This document shows, piece after piece, positions 25,424-33,561 of a stretch of DNA of 64,000 nucleotides. Positions within the stretch are counted from its first letter, which is position 1; each line of letters begins with the position of its first letter. The stretch is from an uncultured Muribaculaceae bacterium (GTDB taxonomy: Bacteria > Bacteroidota > Bacteroidia > Bacteroidales > Muribaculaceae), in contig CAJTYH010000011.1 of NCBI GenBank assembly GCA_910583675.1, positions 1 through 64,000 on the forward strand, written 5' to 3'. The position numbers and the translations under genes were made by a program. Under the pieces are notes generated by a model. The model was not told the DNA's origin, searched no databases, and saw nothing but the letters and a program-made list of their open reading frames with translations.

Positions 25424-26566
25424 ATGATAAGATCGATAGAGATAAGAAACTTCAAGGGGCTGTCGGCATGTGGCATTGACAAGATGTCGCGTGTCAACCT
25501 GTTCGTCGGTAAGAACAACGTCGGCAAGTCTTCGTTGCTGGAGGCCATATCGTTGCTTCTGGCGGAAGGTTCTCCACGCTGGATCATGACTCTGCTTGAG
25601 AATCGCGGTCTTGAGACGTATTTCAGGACATACGGAGGTGAGAGTCGGGGATATGAGATTCAATCCAATATCACTTCATTGTATACCGGCAGGGATACGG
25701 CAGCTTTCCTGCGTGATCCGTTGGTCATATCCGCTTCGGGAGATGATGGAAGTGAGGTTGGTGTCAGCTTGAAACTCGGTTCCTTGATGTATAGCACAAC
25801 TCAGGACGAAAACGGCGATCCCATACAACGCCGTATATATGTGAATCCTGATGAGGTGGATACTGCGGAGGATCTTACTTCAGGTCTGATGGTGTCTTTC
25901 GACAAGGAAATGCAATTCTATCCTTTTTCCCGTTTTGATTCGAGAGTCAGGATGGAGAGCGCAAGTGCCACCAAGAGGAACTTTGAATTCGTCAGACCCT
26001 CTTCTATTTTCTCTTCTGACAATGCCGAGCTTTTTGACCGCATAGCAATGACTGAACTCCAGCATTGGTTGGTAAGGGCGTTGAATATAATTGATCCGCG
26101 TATCCGGGATGTGAATTTCCTTCAGGATCCTCTCTCGCTCTCTGATAGACGCCCCGTATCGCAACGGGTTCCTCATCGTGTGCCTATAGTGGTATTGCAG
26201 GGAGATGATACCCGTTATCCTCTACGATCAATGGGTGACGGCGTAAATCGCATACTTACCATAGTGCTTTCGATGCTTAACTGCAAGGGAGGCATGCTGT
26301 TGGTAGACGAGTTTGAGAACGGATTGCATTATACTGCCTTATGCCAATTGTGGAAGATGATTTTCCAATTGGCGAAGGAACTTGACATACAGGTTTTCGT
26401 GACTTCTCATAGCAACGATTGCATACGCAGTTTCATAGAGGCTGACGCGGATGCCGACGGTGTAATAATGCGCCTTGAAGATCGCGGGGATGGAATTGTC
26501 GGTGTGCCTTATACCGACCCTGACGAGTTGGAATATATAAACCGCAATAATGTCGAAATCAGATAA
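25424..26566 (+). CDS. AAA family ATPase (OLD/AAA_15-like), ATPase half of a two-gene module
   Basis: A 380-residue SMC/ABC-like ATPase. It begins MIRSIEIRNFKGL, the usual start of OLD-type ATPases, with Walker A GKNNVGKS (29-36), an ABC-signature-like LRSMGDGVNRIL (about 273-284), Walker B MLLVDEFENGLH and a switch His in VFVTSHSNDC. The insert between Walker A and signature (about 45-270) shows no other known domain. The next gene overlaps it by 17 nt and encodes a Toprim-like protein, the same split ATPase plus Toprim layout as in PARIS (AriA/AriB). I chose 25424 over an upstream start at 25373, which would give an untypical N-terminal extension. Confidence 0.85.
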   Translation: MIRSIEIRNFKGLSACGIDKMSRVNLFVGKNNVGKSSLLEAISLLLAEGSPRWIMTLLENRGLETYFRTYGGESRGYEIQSNITSLYTGRDTAAFLRDPLVISASGDDGSEVGVSLKLGSLMYSTTQDENGDPIQRRIYVNPDEVDTAEDLTSGLMVSFDKEMQFYPFSRFDSRVRMESASATKRNFEFVRPSSIFSSDNAELFDRIAMTELQHWLVRALNIIDPRIRDVNFLQDPLSLSDRRPVSQRVPHRVPIVVLQGDDTRYPLRSMGDGVNRILTIVLSMLNCKGGMLLVDEFENGLHYTALCQLWKMIFQLAKELDIQVFVTSHSNDCIRSFIEADADADGVIMRLEDRGDGIVGVPYTDPDELEYINRNNVEIR

Positions 26567-27239
26567 TTCGTTTTTTCCCGATGAACGTGGAACATCCTCC
26601 CTGCTTCTTGTAGAAGGCCCGGATGACAAGGAGGTGATAGGAGCCATTTTGCAAGTTCATGAGATGACACCCGGTTTTGCGGTGTCTGTGGAAGAGGGGG
26701 TTAAAAATCTGAAACAGGCATTCTCCTCCCGGCTTAAGTCAACCAATGTCTTACGAAAGTTGTGGGTGATGGCTGATGCTGACGGCGACTGCAATGCAAA
26801 ATGGCAGATGTTGCGTGATTGTATGCTTGCCAACGGCTCATATGACATAACACCTAAGACCCCACTTCCCAAACAGGGAGCGGTTTTCTATCCGAAGGAT
26901 GACCATGGAGTGACCGTCGGGATATGGATTATGCCGGACAATGAGAGCCCGGGAATGATCGAGGACTTCATCACGTTGTTGATCAAGAACGACGATACGC
27001 TTATTGGTCATGCCGTCAGCAAGGTAGAGGCTCTTGACAATGAACGGGAGAGCCATCCTAACTTGTTCCGGCAAGTGCATGCGTCAAAGGCTGTGGTGCA
27101 TACTTGGCTTGCTTGGCAGGACAAGCCGGGATGCTCATTGGGTACGGCGATACTTAAACGCAAGTTGGATTTTTCCTCTTCGCTTTGCACCGATTTCCTT
27201 GCATGGCTCGGAGCGCTACAGCCAGATTCCCGCGAGTAA
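26550..27239 (+). CDS. Toprim-like protein (DUF3226-type), partner of the AAA ATPase
   Basis: A 229-residue protein with the Toprim hallmarks: a conserved Glu in SLLLVEGPDDKEVI (E22) and DxD in VMADADGD (D76, D78), which bind Mg2+ in nucleases of this fold. The C-terminal half includes VGIWIMPDNESPGMIEDF, characteristic of DUF3226-like proteins, and HTWLAWQDKPG. The ATG overlaps the ATPase gene by 17 nt, so the two are coupled. In the OLD family the Toprim part is the nuclease or effector; in PARIS the related AriB cuts tRNA. A defence role is inference; a housekeeping RNA- or DNA-processing role is possible. A strong terminator follows. Confidence 0.8.
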   Translation: MSKSDNSFFPDERGTSSLLLVEGPDDKEVIGAILQVHEMTPGFAVSVEEGVKNLKQAFSSRLKSTNVLRKLWVMADADGDCNAKWQMLRDCMLANGSYDITPKTPLPKQGAVFYPKDDHGVTVGIWIMPDNESPGMIEDFITLLIKNDDTLIGHAVSKVEALDNERESHPNLFRQVHASKAVVHTWLAWQDKPGCSLGTAILKRKLDFSSSLCTDFLAWLGALQPDSRE

Positions 27240-27251
27240 TAGACATATGAC

Positions 27252-27298
27252 AAATGTACCGCCGCACATGTCGTTTTCATGTGTGCGGCGGTACATTT
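27252..27298 (+). terminator. Strong hairpin terminator after the AAA/Toprim module (probably bidirectional)
   Basis: A perfect 17-bp stem (27252-27268 with 27282-27298; core ACCGCCGCACA/TGTGCGGCGGT) around a 13-nt loop, flanked by AAA on the left and TTTT on the right. It separates the module from the convergent GDPD gene ending at 27314 and can serve both strands. Confidence 0.85.
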
Positions 27299-27313
27299 TG
27301 GGTGGAATCCGGA

Positions 27314-30076
27314 TTATTCGGACTGGTTGGCGTCGAAGTGAGCCTTGATGTCAAGGCCGGTTTCGGGATCGTTGGTGGTCACGAAGTCTACACCCAGTTT
27401 CATCATCTCCGTTATGTCAGAGGCGCTGTTGACAGTCCATACGTTCACTATCATGCCGAGGTCGTGCGCTTCCTTGATCCAGCGGAGATTGTTGCGGAGC
27501 AGACCGATCTCATAGTCAAAACCATGGTAGCTTTGATTGAAAAGTGTCTGTGGTGTAAGGGCGTTGTTGGCATTGGCGCAGATGAAGGCCACTTCGGCCT
27601 CTGGATCAAGGGCGATGATCTTTTTGCATGCATCCTGACTGAAAGAGATGTATTTGATCTTCTCGTCTCCGCGCATTCCTGCTTCTTCAACGGCTTTCAC
27701 TGTGGCTTCTGCGGCGCGTTCGTCAAGGGTGCGTGTGCCATGGTCTTTCACTTCGATCACAAGGCGCGTGGGATTGTCCGGTGCGTTTTTCACCATTTCT
27801 ATGAAATCCTGCAATTGGGGCATCTTCTCCCCGTTGCCAAGTGTGAGATCCTTGCATTGATCGTAAGTGGACTCGCATATGGTCACGCCGTTGAAAGTGC
27901 GGTCGTGGTTGACCATCAGATGGTCGTCGGTCGTGATCCAGATGTCGGTTTCCGAACCGTAGGCTTCGATGTCCATTGCCGCCTGCAACGATGCGCGGGA
28001 GTTCTGGACGGCACCTTCGGCTGTCCAGTGGCCGCGGTGGGCTATTATCTCGGAGCCTTTGGGCATGGACTCCACAGTGGTAAGCGTGGCGTTCCCGAGG
28101 GTCTGTTGCTCCTCCCCGCGATAAAGTACGAAGCGGTATGTGCCGGTGGTGAAATCATCGGGGAGCGTTAGGATCAGCCCCTTTTCGTTTGCTGACACTG
28201 AAACGTTGACGGGGACGTTGGCCGAGGTCGTGACTTCCAGTCTGTCGTTTTCTTGGAATCCCTTGCCGTAGACGGGATAGCTCTTTCCCGGTATCACAGG
28301 GAGGCTGTAGAGGCGCACGTCGGTTGCCAGTTCCGGTTCTTTGTATTCAATCTTGCTTTTTACGGCTTTCCAGAGATTCGCGGCATCGTCGGCGGTAAGC
28401 GCCTTGTCGTATATGCGTGCCATGGCCACGTCACCGTGCCAGGACTGCTCACCCACGATGTTGCCGTTGCGTGTGCCGGGGTCGCATCCTATACCGAACC
28501 AGTGGAGAGTGGCCGGATCGGGGTGACGGTAGTTGCCAGGAGCGTTCCCTTCCCCTTTCAGTATACCGTTCACGTATATACGGGCTTTCTCTGCATCCTT
28601 GTCGTATACGGCCACTACGTGATAGAATACGTTTTTCTGGGGTACGATACCGCTGTTTGCCCAACGCCATGTGCTGCCGCCGTTTTCGGTTACATTCGGC
28701 AGGAAAGTTATGGCGTTCGCCGTGCGTCCGTCGTTCTTGTTGCAGATCATCAATCCGGTGCCTCCCGCTCCGTGGGAGGAGAAGAATTTTGCTTCGGTAT
28801 TTGGCACGTTGATGTCGGCCATGAACACGGCTTCAAGGGTGTGACCGTCCTCAAGTGCTTCCTTGAAAGTGGTGTTGTCCTTGTAATCTATACGGTAGTA
28901 ACCGGTGGCGAGCCCGGCGTAATCGTTGTTGAAATGTGCCACATAGCCGCCGAATGCCGGGCTGTAGTAGGTGTACAGGTTGTCTGAGGCGATAGTGGTT
29001 ACCTCGTTGGCCATGTTGGAAATGTCGGTGGCGGTGCCGTCGGCGTTGAACACGATGTCAAGCACTTCGGCCTTTGGCAGCTCGGTTTCCTCAGGTTGTT
29101 TGTCTCCGGGGGTAAGGCTGTCATAAAGCGCTTTGGCATCGTAGGCAGTGAGAGGATTGTCGTATATGCGTGCCAGCACCACGTCGCCGTGCCATGCCTG
29201 TTCACCTTTGTCGCCTCCCGGATCGCACCCTATGCCGAACCATTGACTGTTGTCAGCGGCATGGCGCAAGTTGCCTTTAGCGGGAGCAGTGCATTTCAGT
29301 TCCCCATCCACATATATGCTTGCTGTCTCGGCTTCCTTGTCGTAAACCGCAACCAAATGGTAGTATTGCTGTGGCACGGGTTGCACGTTGCTGTTAGCCC
29401 AGCGCCATGTGCTGGCACCGCTTTCTGAGATGTTGGGCAGGAATGTGAACGAGTTGAATTTGCGTCCGTCGTTCTTGTTGCAGATCATAAGCCCCGTTCC
29501 ACCGGCCTGATGAGAGGAGAAGAACTTTGCTTCTGAATTGTTCACTTCGTCTGCCATGACCACCACCTCAAGGGTATGGCCATCTTCAAGTGCCTTTTTG
29601 AAAGCCTCGTTGTTCTTGTAATCCACGCGGTAGTATCCGGATGCTGCCCCTGCCCAAGGGTTGTCGAAATGTGCGGTGTAACGCCCGTATGTGGGATTGT
29701 AATATGTCGTCAGCTTTTCGGATGCTACGGTTGTTATGGAGTTGGCCATTGGGGATATGTCCTTTGCCGTTCCGTCTTCGTTGAAGATCACGTCAAGGAT
29801 GTCTGCTTTCGGGAGATGGCAGTTGGTGGAGAGGCTGTCTACGCTTGTTATCTCCGAAATGAAGAGCGGTGTTCCCGTGGCATCGTAGAAGGACACTTGC
29901 GTGCCGTTTTCTTCCCAGGCGATGCTGTCGACCTCTGCGGCTTCGGTAGTATAGACGATGCTGTTGTTGTGGTATAGGTAGAGTTTGCCGGCATCGTCGG
30001 CGGCGCTTGTGGCGGCGATGGTTCCCGCAGCTGATATGATCGCTCCGGCGAACGGAAGTATTCTTAATGGATTCAT
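27314..30076 (-). CDS. Exported glycerophosphodiester phosphodiesterase with two LamG-like repeats
   Basis: A 920-residue secreted protein. Signal peptide at about 1-25 (ending ATSAA). A short N-terminal module (KLYLYHNNSIVYTTEAAEVD) is followed by two tandem LamG/concanavalin-like domains of about 220 residues (roughly 105-335 and 340-580) that are close copies: both hold FFSSH-AGGTGLMICNKNDGR, STWRWANS and WFGIGCDPG. A small beta domain (PGKSYPVYGKGF) precedes the GDPD barrel (about 655-910) with IIAHRGHW, SETDIWIT, HDRTFNG and VIEVKDHGTR, i.e. the HRG and ExD catalytic motifs. It would release glycerol-phosphate from deacylated phospholipids or teichoic-acid-like polymers outside the cell. 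Follows the T9SS mini-protein gene by 12 nt. Confidence 0.87.
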   Translation of the reverse strand: MNPLRILPFAGAIISAAGTIAATSAADDAGKLYLYHNNSIVYTTEAAEVDSIAWEENGTQVSFYDATGTPLFISEITSVDSLSTNCHLPKADILDVIFNEDGTAKDISPMANSITTVASEKLTTYYNPTYGRYTAHFDNPWAGAASGYYRVDYKNNEAFKKALEDGHTLEVVVMADEVNNSEAKFFSSHQAGGTGLMICNKNDGRKFNSFTFLPNISESGASTWRWANSNVQPVPQQYYHLVAVYDKEAETASIYVDGELKCTAPAKGNLRHAADNSQWFGIGCDPGGDKGEQAWHGDVVLARIYDNPLTAYDAKALYDSLTPGDKQPEETELPKAEVLDIVFNADGTATDISNMANEVTTIASDNLYTYYSPAFGGYVAHFNNDYAGLATGYYRIDYKDNTTFKEALEDGHTLEAVFMADINVPNTEAKFFSSHGAGGTGLMICNKNDGRTANAITFLPNVTENGGSTWRWANSGIVPQKNVFYHVVAVYDKDAEKARIYVNGILKGEGNAPGNYRHPDPATLHWFGIGCDPGTRNGNIVGEQSWHGDVAMARIYDKALTADDAANLWKAVKSKIEYKEPELATDVRLYSLPVIPGKSYPVYGKGFQENDRLEVTTSANVPVNVSVSANEKGLILTLPDDFTTGTYRFVLYRGEEQQTLGNATLTTVESMPKGSEIIAHRGHWTAEGAVQNSRASLQAAMDIEAYGSETDIWITTDDHLMVNHDRTFNGVTICESTYDQCKDLTLGNGEKMPQLQDFIEMVKNAPDNPTRLVIEVKDHGTRTLDERAAEATVKAVEEAGMRGDEKIKYISFSQDACKKIIALDPEAEVAFICANANNALTPQTLFNQSYHGFDYEIGLLRNNLRWIKEAHDLGMIVNVWTVNSASDITEMMKLGVDFVTTNDPETGLDIKAHFDANQSE

Positions 30077-30088
30077 TGTATTGCGGGA

Positions 30089-30568
30089 TTATTTCTTTAT
30101 GAATTTATAAACTGTGGCATGGTCTCCTGATTGGGCGCGTACCAAATATACGCCGGACATGAGGGCGCTTGTGTCGTAGGTGAGGGCAGATGCCGGTGTG
30201 GAGAGGGCTGCTATCCGGAAGCCGCTTGCTGAGAATATCTGCAACGTGCATATCGGGGTCTCTGACGTTACATGCAGCCGCTCTCCCTCCGTTGTTATGT
30301 TTATCCTGTCGGATGAGGTGGCGATTCCCCGGATTCCGCTTGTGGATTTGTCGCGGAAGAGCATGTGATGGAATGAGGCATTGTCAATCTCAGACGTGGT
30401 GAAGTCTGACCGGGTAAGGATCGTGGTCTGAGGTTGGAACTCGATTGATGTCACGTTTCTGGCCACATGCTCGGCTCTGTTGGTGCCCTCTTTGTAGAAG
30501 TATGCGTCGAAACCCCACATGGCGGTTGCCGGGAGGAGCATCATCAGCGGCAAAATTAATTTCTTCAT
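30089..30568 (-). CDS. Small secreted protein made mainly of a T9SS type A sorting domain
   Basis: A 159-residue protein: signal peptide MKKLILPLMMLLPATAMWG, a short linker with VTSIEFQPQTTIL, then a C-terminal region (about 85-159) that matches the type A sorting domain of T9SS cargo: LQIFSASGFRIAAL, TYDTSALMSGVYLVRAQSG and terminal YKFIKK. There is hardly any cargo between signal and sorting domain. First gene of a two-gene transcript with the LamG-GDPD protein, which itself lacks a sorting domain. It may help bring the enzyme to the surface or be a remnant of a larger gene; both are inference. Confidence 0.75.
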   Translation of the reverse strand: MKKLILPLMMLLPATAMWGFDAYFYKEGTNRAEHVARNVTSIEFQPQTTILTRSDFTTSEIDNASFHHMLFRDKSTSGIRGIATSSDRINITTEGERLHVTSETPICTLQIFSASGFRIAALSTPASALTYDTSALMSGVYLVRAQSGDHATVYKFIKK

Positions 30569-30623
30569 GGAACAAGTTGCTTTTGTGATTACGTTTAACT
30601 GGTATTTACCGTTTTTTGTCCCG

Positions 30624-30631
30624 CAAATTTA
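30624..30631 (-). promoter_or_regulatory. Probable -7 promoter box of the T9SS mini-protein/GDPD operon
   Basis: Minus strand TAAATTTG (30631-30624) matches the -7 consensus 56 nt upstream of the ATG; no good -33 TTTG is seen. The rest of the 252-nt gap up to 30820 is AT-rich with two ACATGT palindromes and no gene; I found no clear promoter for the gene at 30821. Confidence 0.5.
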
Positions 30632-30820
30632 GCCGTTGGATACTCTTTGTCGCATGAGTTTTCGTCCGTAAAACATGTACAAACGTCCATTCAAGCGGGT
30701 ATATCGCGGATTTAGGGGTAATAGGACTTCATTACATGTATAATTTTACCGGTATGCACGGATTCGGGATAAACCACGTGTCGGCTAAGGATGTTGTTAT
30801 AACAAAGTAGTATAAAAAAT

Positions 30821-31873
30821 ATGAAAAGATTCATCAGATCTGCAATGGCGGCCGGGGTTGCCGTTCTTGCTGCAATGTCAATTGCGATACCGGATGGGAT
30901 GGCTTGCTCGCGTGTCCTTTACAAAGGGCTGGATTCGCTGATGGTGGTGGGGCGTTCGCTTGACTGGAAGACTCCCATACCCACCAATCTCTACGTCTAT
31001 CCACGTGGTATCGCCAAGAAAGGGGCGGATGTACCCGGTTGCGTGGAGTGGACTTCCAAGTATGGTGCCGTATATGCCGTGGGATACGACGGGGGCATCA
31101 CCGAGGGGATGAACGAGATGGGACTTGTCATAAACGGGCTTTTCTGCAAGGGCACCGTTTACAACGATGAGGATTCCAAGGGGAAGCCGGCCATGTCGCT
31201 TGCCATGTTCGTAGGGTGGCTGCTTGACATGAACGCAACCACACAGGAGGTGGTGGATGTGCTGGAAGCTCATGATTTTTCCGTGGGAGGCGCGACATTT
31301 GACGGAGGCACTGTCTCGGCACTTCACTGGGGCATCACCGATGCCACGGGGCAGTCGGCCATACTGGAGTTCGACAACGGCAAGGTCAGGGTATACGATA
31401 TGGGCGATTATCGCGCCATGACCAACGATCCCAACTGGCCTGCCATGAGAGCCATAATAGACTATTGGGAGAAGATAGGAGGGCAGAACATGCTTCCCGG
31501 CACTGTCACGAGTCCCAGCCGGTGCGTGCGTGCCAACTATTTCGCGCATCATGTGGAAAAGGTCGACGATCCCTCGCTTGCCGTGAGCATAACACGTTCC
31601 ATCGTGCAGGATGCATCTGTCCCCTACACATACATGATAGAGGGTGAGCCTAATCTGTCGTCTACACAGTGGCGCTCGTTTGCCGAGCTACGCGACCGCA
31701 GGTATTATTTTGACATAGTCACCAATCCGGGGATCTATTACATAGATCTTATGAAGTTGGATCTTTATGAAGGGGCGCCGGTTCTCAAGCTTGACACTTC
31801 CAAGGAGACTCAGCTCGTGGGTTGTGCCAATTCGCATCTCAAACGTTCGGCGCCCTTCACTCCCATGTATTGA
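30821..31873 (+). CDS. Choloylglycine hydrolase family (linear amide C-N hydrolase), exported
   Basis: A 350-residue Ntn-hydrolase related to bile-salt hydrolase and penicillin V acylase. A signal peptide ends at GMA, exposing Cys29 as N-terminal nucleophile (CSRVLYKG). Family residues are visible: Arg and Asp in VVGRSLDWKT, Asn in MTNDPNWPAM, Arg in SPSRCVRANYF. In Bacteroidota such exported enzymes deconjugate bile salts or other N-acyl amides; the pocket residues do not let me choose. Monocistronic between a divergent GDPD operon and the convergent ADP-ribosylglycohydrolase gene (9-nt gap). Confidence 0.87.
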   Translation: MKRFIRSAMAAGVAVLAAMSIAIPDGMACSRVLYKGLDSLMVVGRSLDWKTPIPTNLYVYPRGIAKKGADVPGCVEWTSKYGAVYAVGYDGGITEGMNEMGLVINGLFCKGTVYNDEDSKGKPAMSLAMFVGWLLDMNATTQEVVDVLEAHDFSVGGATFDGGTVSALHWGITDATGQSAILEFDNGKVRVYDMGDYRAMTNDPNWPAMRAIIDYWEKIGGQNMLPGTVTSPSRCVRANYFAHHVEKVDDPSLAVSITRSIVQDASVPYTYMIEGEPNLSSTQWRSFAELRDRRYYFDIVTNPGIYYIDLMKLDLYEGAPVLKLDTSKETQLVGCANSHLKRSAPFTPMY

Positions 31874-31882
31874 TCCTGCGGT

Positions 31883-33430
31883 TCAGTTTGCCTGTGCCGC
31901 GTCGGTGTAGATTATGGCATCGGTGAATCTTACGGTTGACTTGTCGTCAGGATTGAGCCATTTGAAGGTGAATGTGTGCTTCCCTTTCGGGAGAAGGTAT
32001 TTCCAGAAGAGGTCTACACGGCGTGTGCGATACAGGCAGGGAAGCTGGGCAGTCTCTGCGAGTTCACCGTCAATGTACATCTCCACTTCAGCCACATAGT
32101 CGGGGTTCGGTGACTGCACATAGCCCGAGAAGGCCGCTCCTGTGCCGTCTATCTCTATTTCACCTATGTCGGGCATGTTGCGGTGGATGCCTCTTTTCTC
32201 TATGGGCCATATGCCCTCGAAACTTTTCTCGTAGGCTACCGGTTCGGGCTTCTGGCATTTGATGATGACATTGTCGCCATCAATCTTGCCGCCGTTGCGT
32301 TCTACCATCTGCAGCGCCTGGTTGTAACTGAGTTGATACGTCTCGTTCAGGGAAAGGTCGGTATATGCAAAGTCCAGGTCTTCAGCCTCCTTTAGGTTAT
32401 CAAGCCAATAAGATGGAATGTTGCTGTATCCGAGCATGGTGGCCAGGATTCCCCCTGCCGTGGCCGGGTTGCAGTCGGAGTCCTGTCCGCAACGTGTGGA
32501 TATGTCGAGTGTCTTGCCGAAATCCCCCTCTCCGTAGAGTAGGCCGATAAGCACATATGCGCAGTTTATGCTTGCGTCTATGTCAAGCGGGGCGAAGACT
32601 CCCTCGGGGCATCCTGTTTCGGAGGTGTATTTCCGTTCGCATTCAAACCATGTCTGCTTCCAGTCGCCGGGATATTCCTTGTGCCATCCGATCACGTCTG
32701 CCATGCACTTGTAGAAGTTGCTCTCCTTGGGGATGGTCTTCAGGGCTTCAGTCACGATGAACTCTATATCATCTGAGATGAATGCGAGCGAGTACATGGC
32801 TCCTACATACACTCCCCCGTACCATCCGTCGCCGTAGTTCATGATGTGCCCGATCTTGTCGGATATCTCGGAAGCGCTGTTTGGCATTCCGGGGGACATG
32901 AGACCTGCATAGTCGGCCTCTATCTGGTAGTCTATGTCGTCGGCATGGGGATTGTTCATCCAATGTCCCGATGCCGGCGGCATGATCCCGTGCAGGATAT
33001 TGTAGCGGGCGGCCTGGTTGGCATGCCACAGGTGGTATCCCGCATTGGCGAACGCCACGGCGAATGAGTCGGCAGGAGCGTCAAGACCGAGGCGGTCGAA
33101 TACCTTCACGAAGGTCAGATCCATGTATATGTCGTCATAAAGTCCCGGCCATCTATGGAAAAGTTCCTTTATGTTCCCTTTCTCCCATTTGATGGGGACA
33201 TAGTCCTGGATCATAGTACCGCGATATACGAATTCCGTAGGGCCTCCGTATGAGCATCCTATCGTCTGGCCGGCCCACCCCCCCTTTATCTTGTCAAGGA
33301 GTTCTCCTTTGCTGATGGTGTATTCCTCAGGTATGGGGTTTTCGTTTGCCGTTGAGCATCCTGTCATGGAGGTTCCTGCCATGGCAACGGCCATTCCGGC
33401 AAGCAGACTGTGGATTGTTGATCTCCTCAT
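31883..33430 (-). CDS. ADP-ribosylglycohydrolase-family lipoprotein
   Basis: A 515-residue protein with a lipoprotein signal (lipobox near MTGC, Cys about 25), hence outside the cytosol. The ADP-ribosylglycohydrolase (DraG/ARH) domain spans about 40-385: DKIKGGWAGQTIGCSYGGPT, a DDIYMDLTF acidic motif, and the C-terminal metal-site signature GQDSDCNPATAGGILATMLG. The last about 120 residues form a beta domain that may bind carbohydrate. DraG enzymes remove ADP-ribose from proteins in the cytosol; exported forms in gut Bacteroidota are often linked to glycan use, so the true substrate may be another N- or O-glycoside. Own promoter at 33480-33511. Confidence 0.83.
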   Translation of the reverse strand: MRRSTIHSLLAGMAVAMAGTSMTGCSTANENPIPEEYTISKGELLDKIKGGWAGQTIGCSYGGPTEFVYRGTMIQDYVPIKWEKGNIKELFHRWPGLYDDIYMDLTFVKVFDRLGLDAPADSFAVAFANAGYHLWHANQAARYNILHGIMPPASGHWMNNPHADDIDYQIEADYAGLMSPGMPNSASEISDKIGHIMNYGDGWYGGVYVGAMYSLAFISDDIEFIVTEALKTIPKESNFYKCMADVIGWHKEYPGDWKQTWFECERKYTSETGCPEGVFAPLDIDASINCAYVLIGLLYGEGDFGKTLDISTRCGQDSDCNPATAGGILATMLGYSNIPSYWLDNLKEAEDLDFAYTDLSLNETYQLSYNQALQMVERNGGKIDGDNVIIKCQKPEPVAYEKSFEGIWPIEKRGIHRNMPDIGEIEIDGTGAAFSGYVQSPNPDYVAEVEMYIDGELAETAQLPCLYRTRRVDLFWKYLLPKGKHTFTFKWLNPDDKSTVRFTDAIIYTDAAQAN

Positions 33431-33479
33431 AGGTCTTTCAGGTATTTTGGGGTAAGAATTGTTCGCGCAATCGTTTGTG

Positions 33480-33511
33480 CAAAGTTAAGTAATTGATTTT
33501 ATTGCAGCAAC
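33480..33511 (-). promoter_or_regulatory. Promoter of the ADP-ribosylglycohydrolase-family gene
   Basis: Minus strand TAACTTTG (33487-33480) as -7 box and GTTG (33511-33508) as -33 box, 20-nt spacer. The leader is about 45 nt. Confidence 0.65.
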
Positions 33512-33561
33512 GAAATTTAAAAATATTTTAACTGCGATAAAAAATTGTTCATTCCGTAGCG

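Noticed and set aside
25235..25663. N-terminal extension of the sulfatase
   Set aside because: It would cross both divergent promoters and lacks any domain; the ATG at 25234 gives a clean lipoprotein signal.
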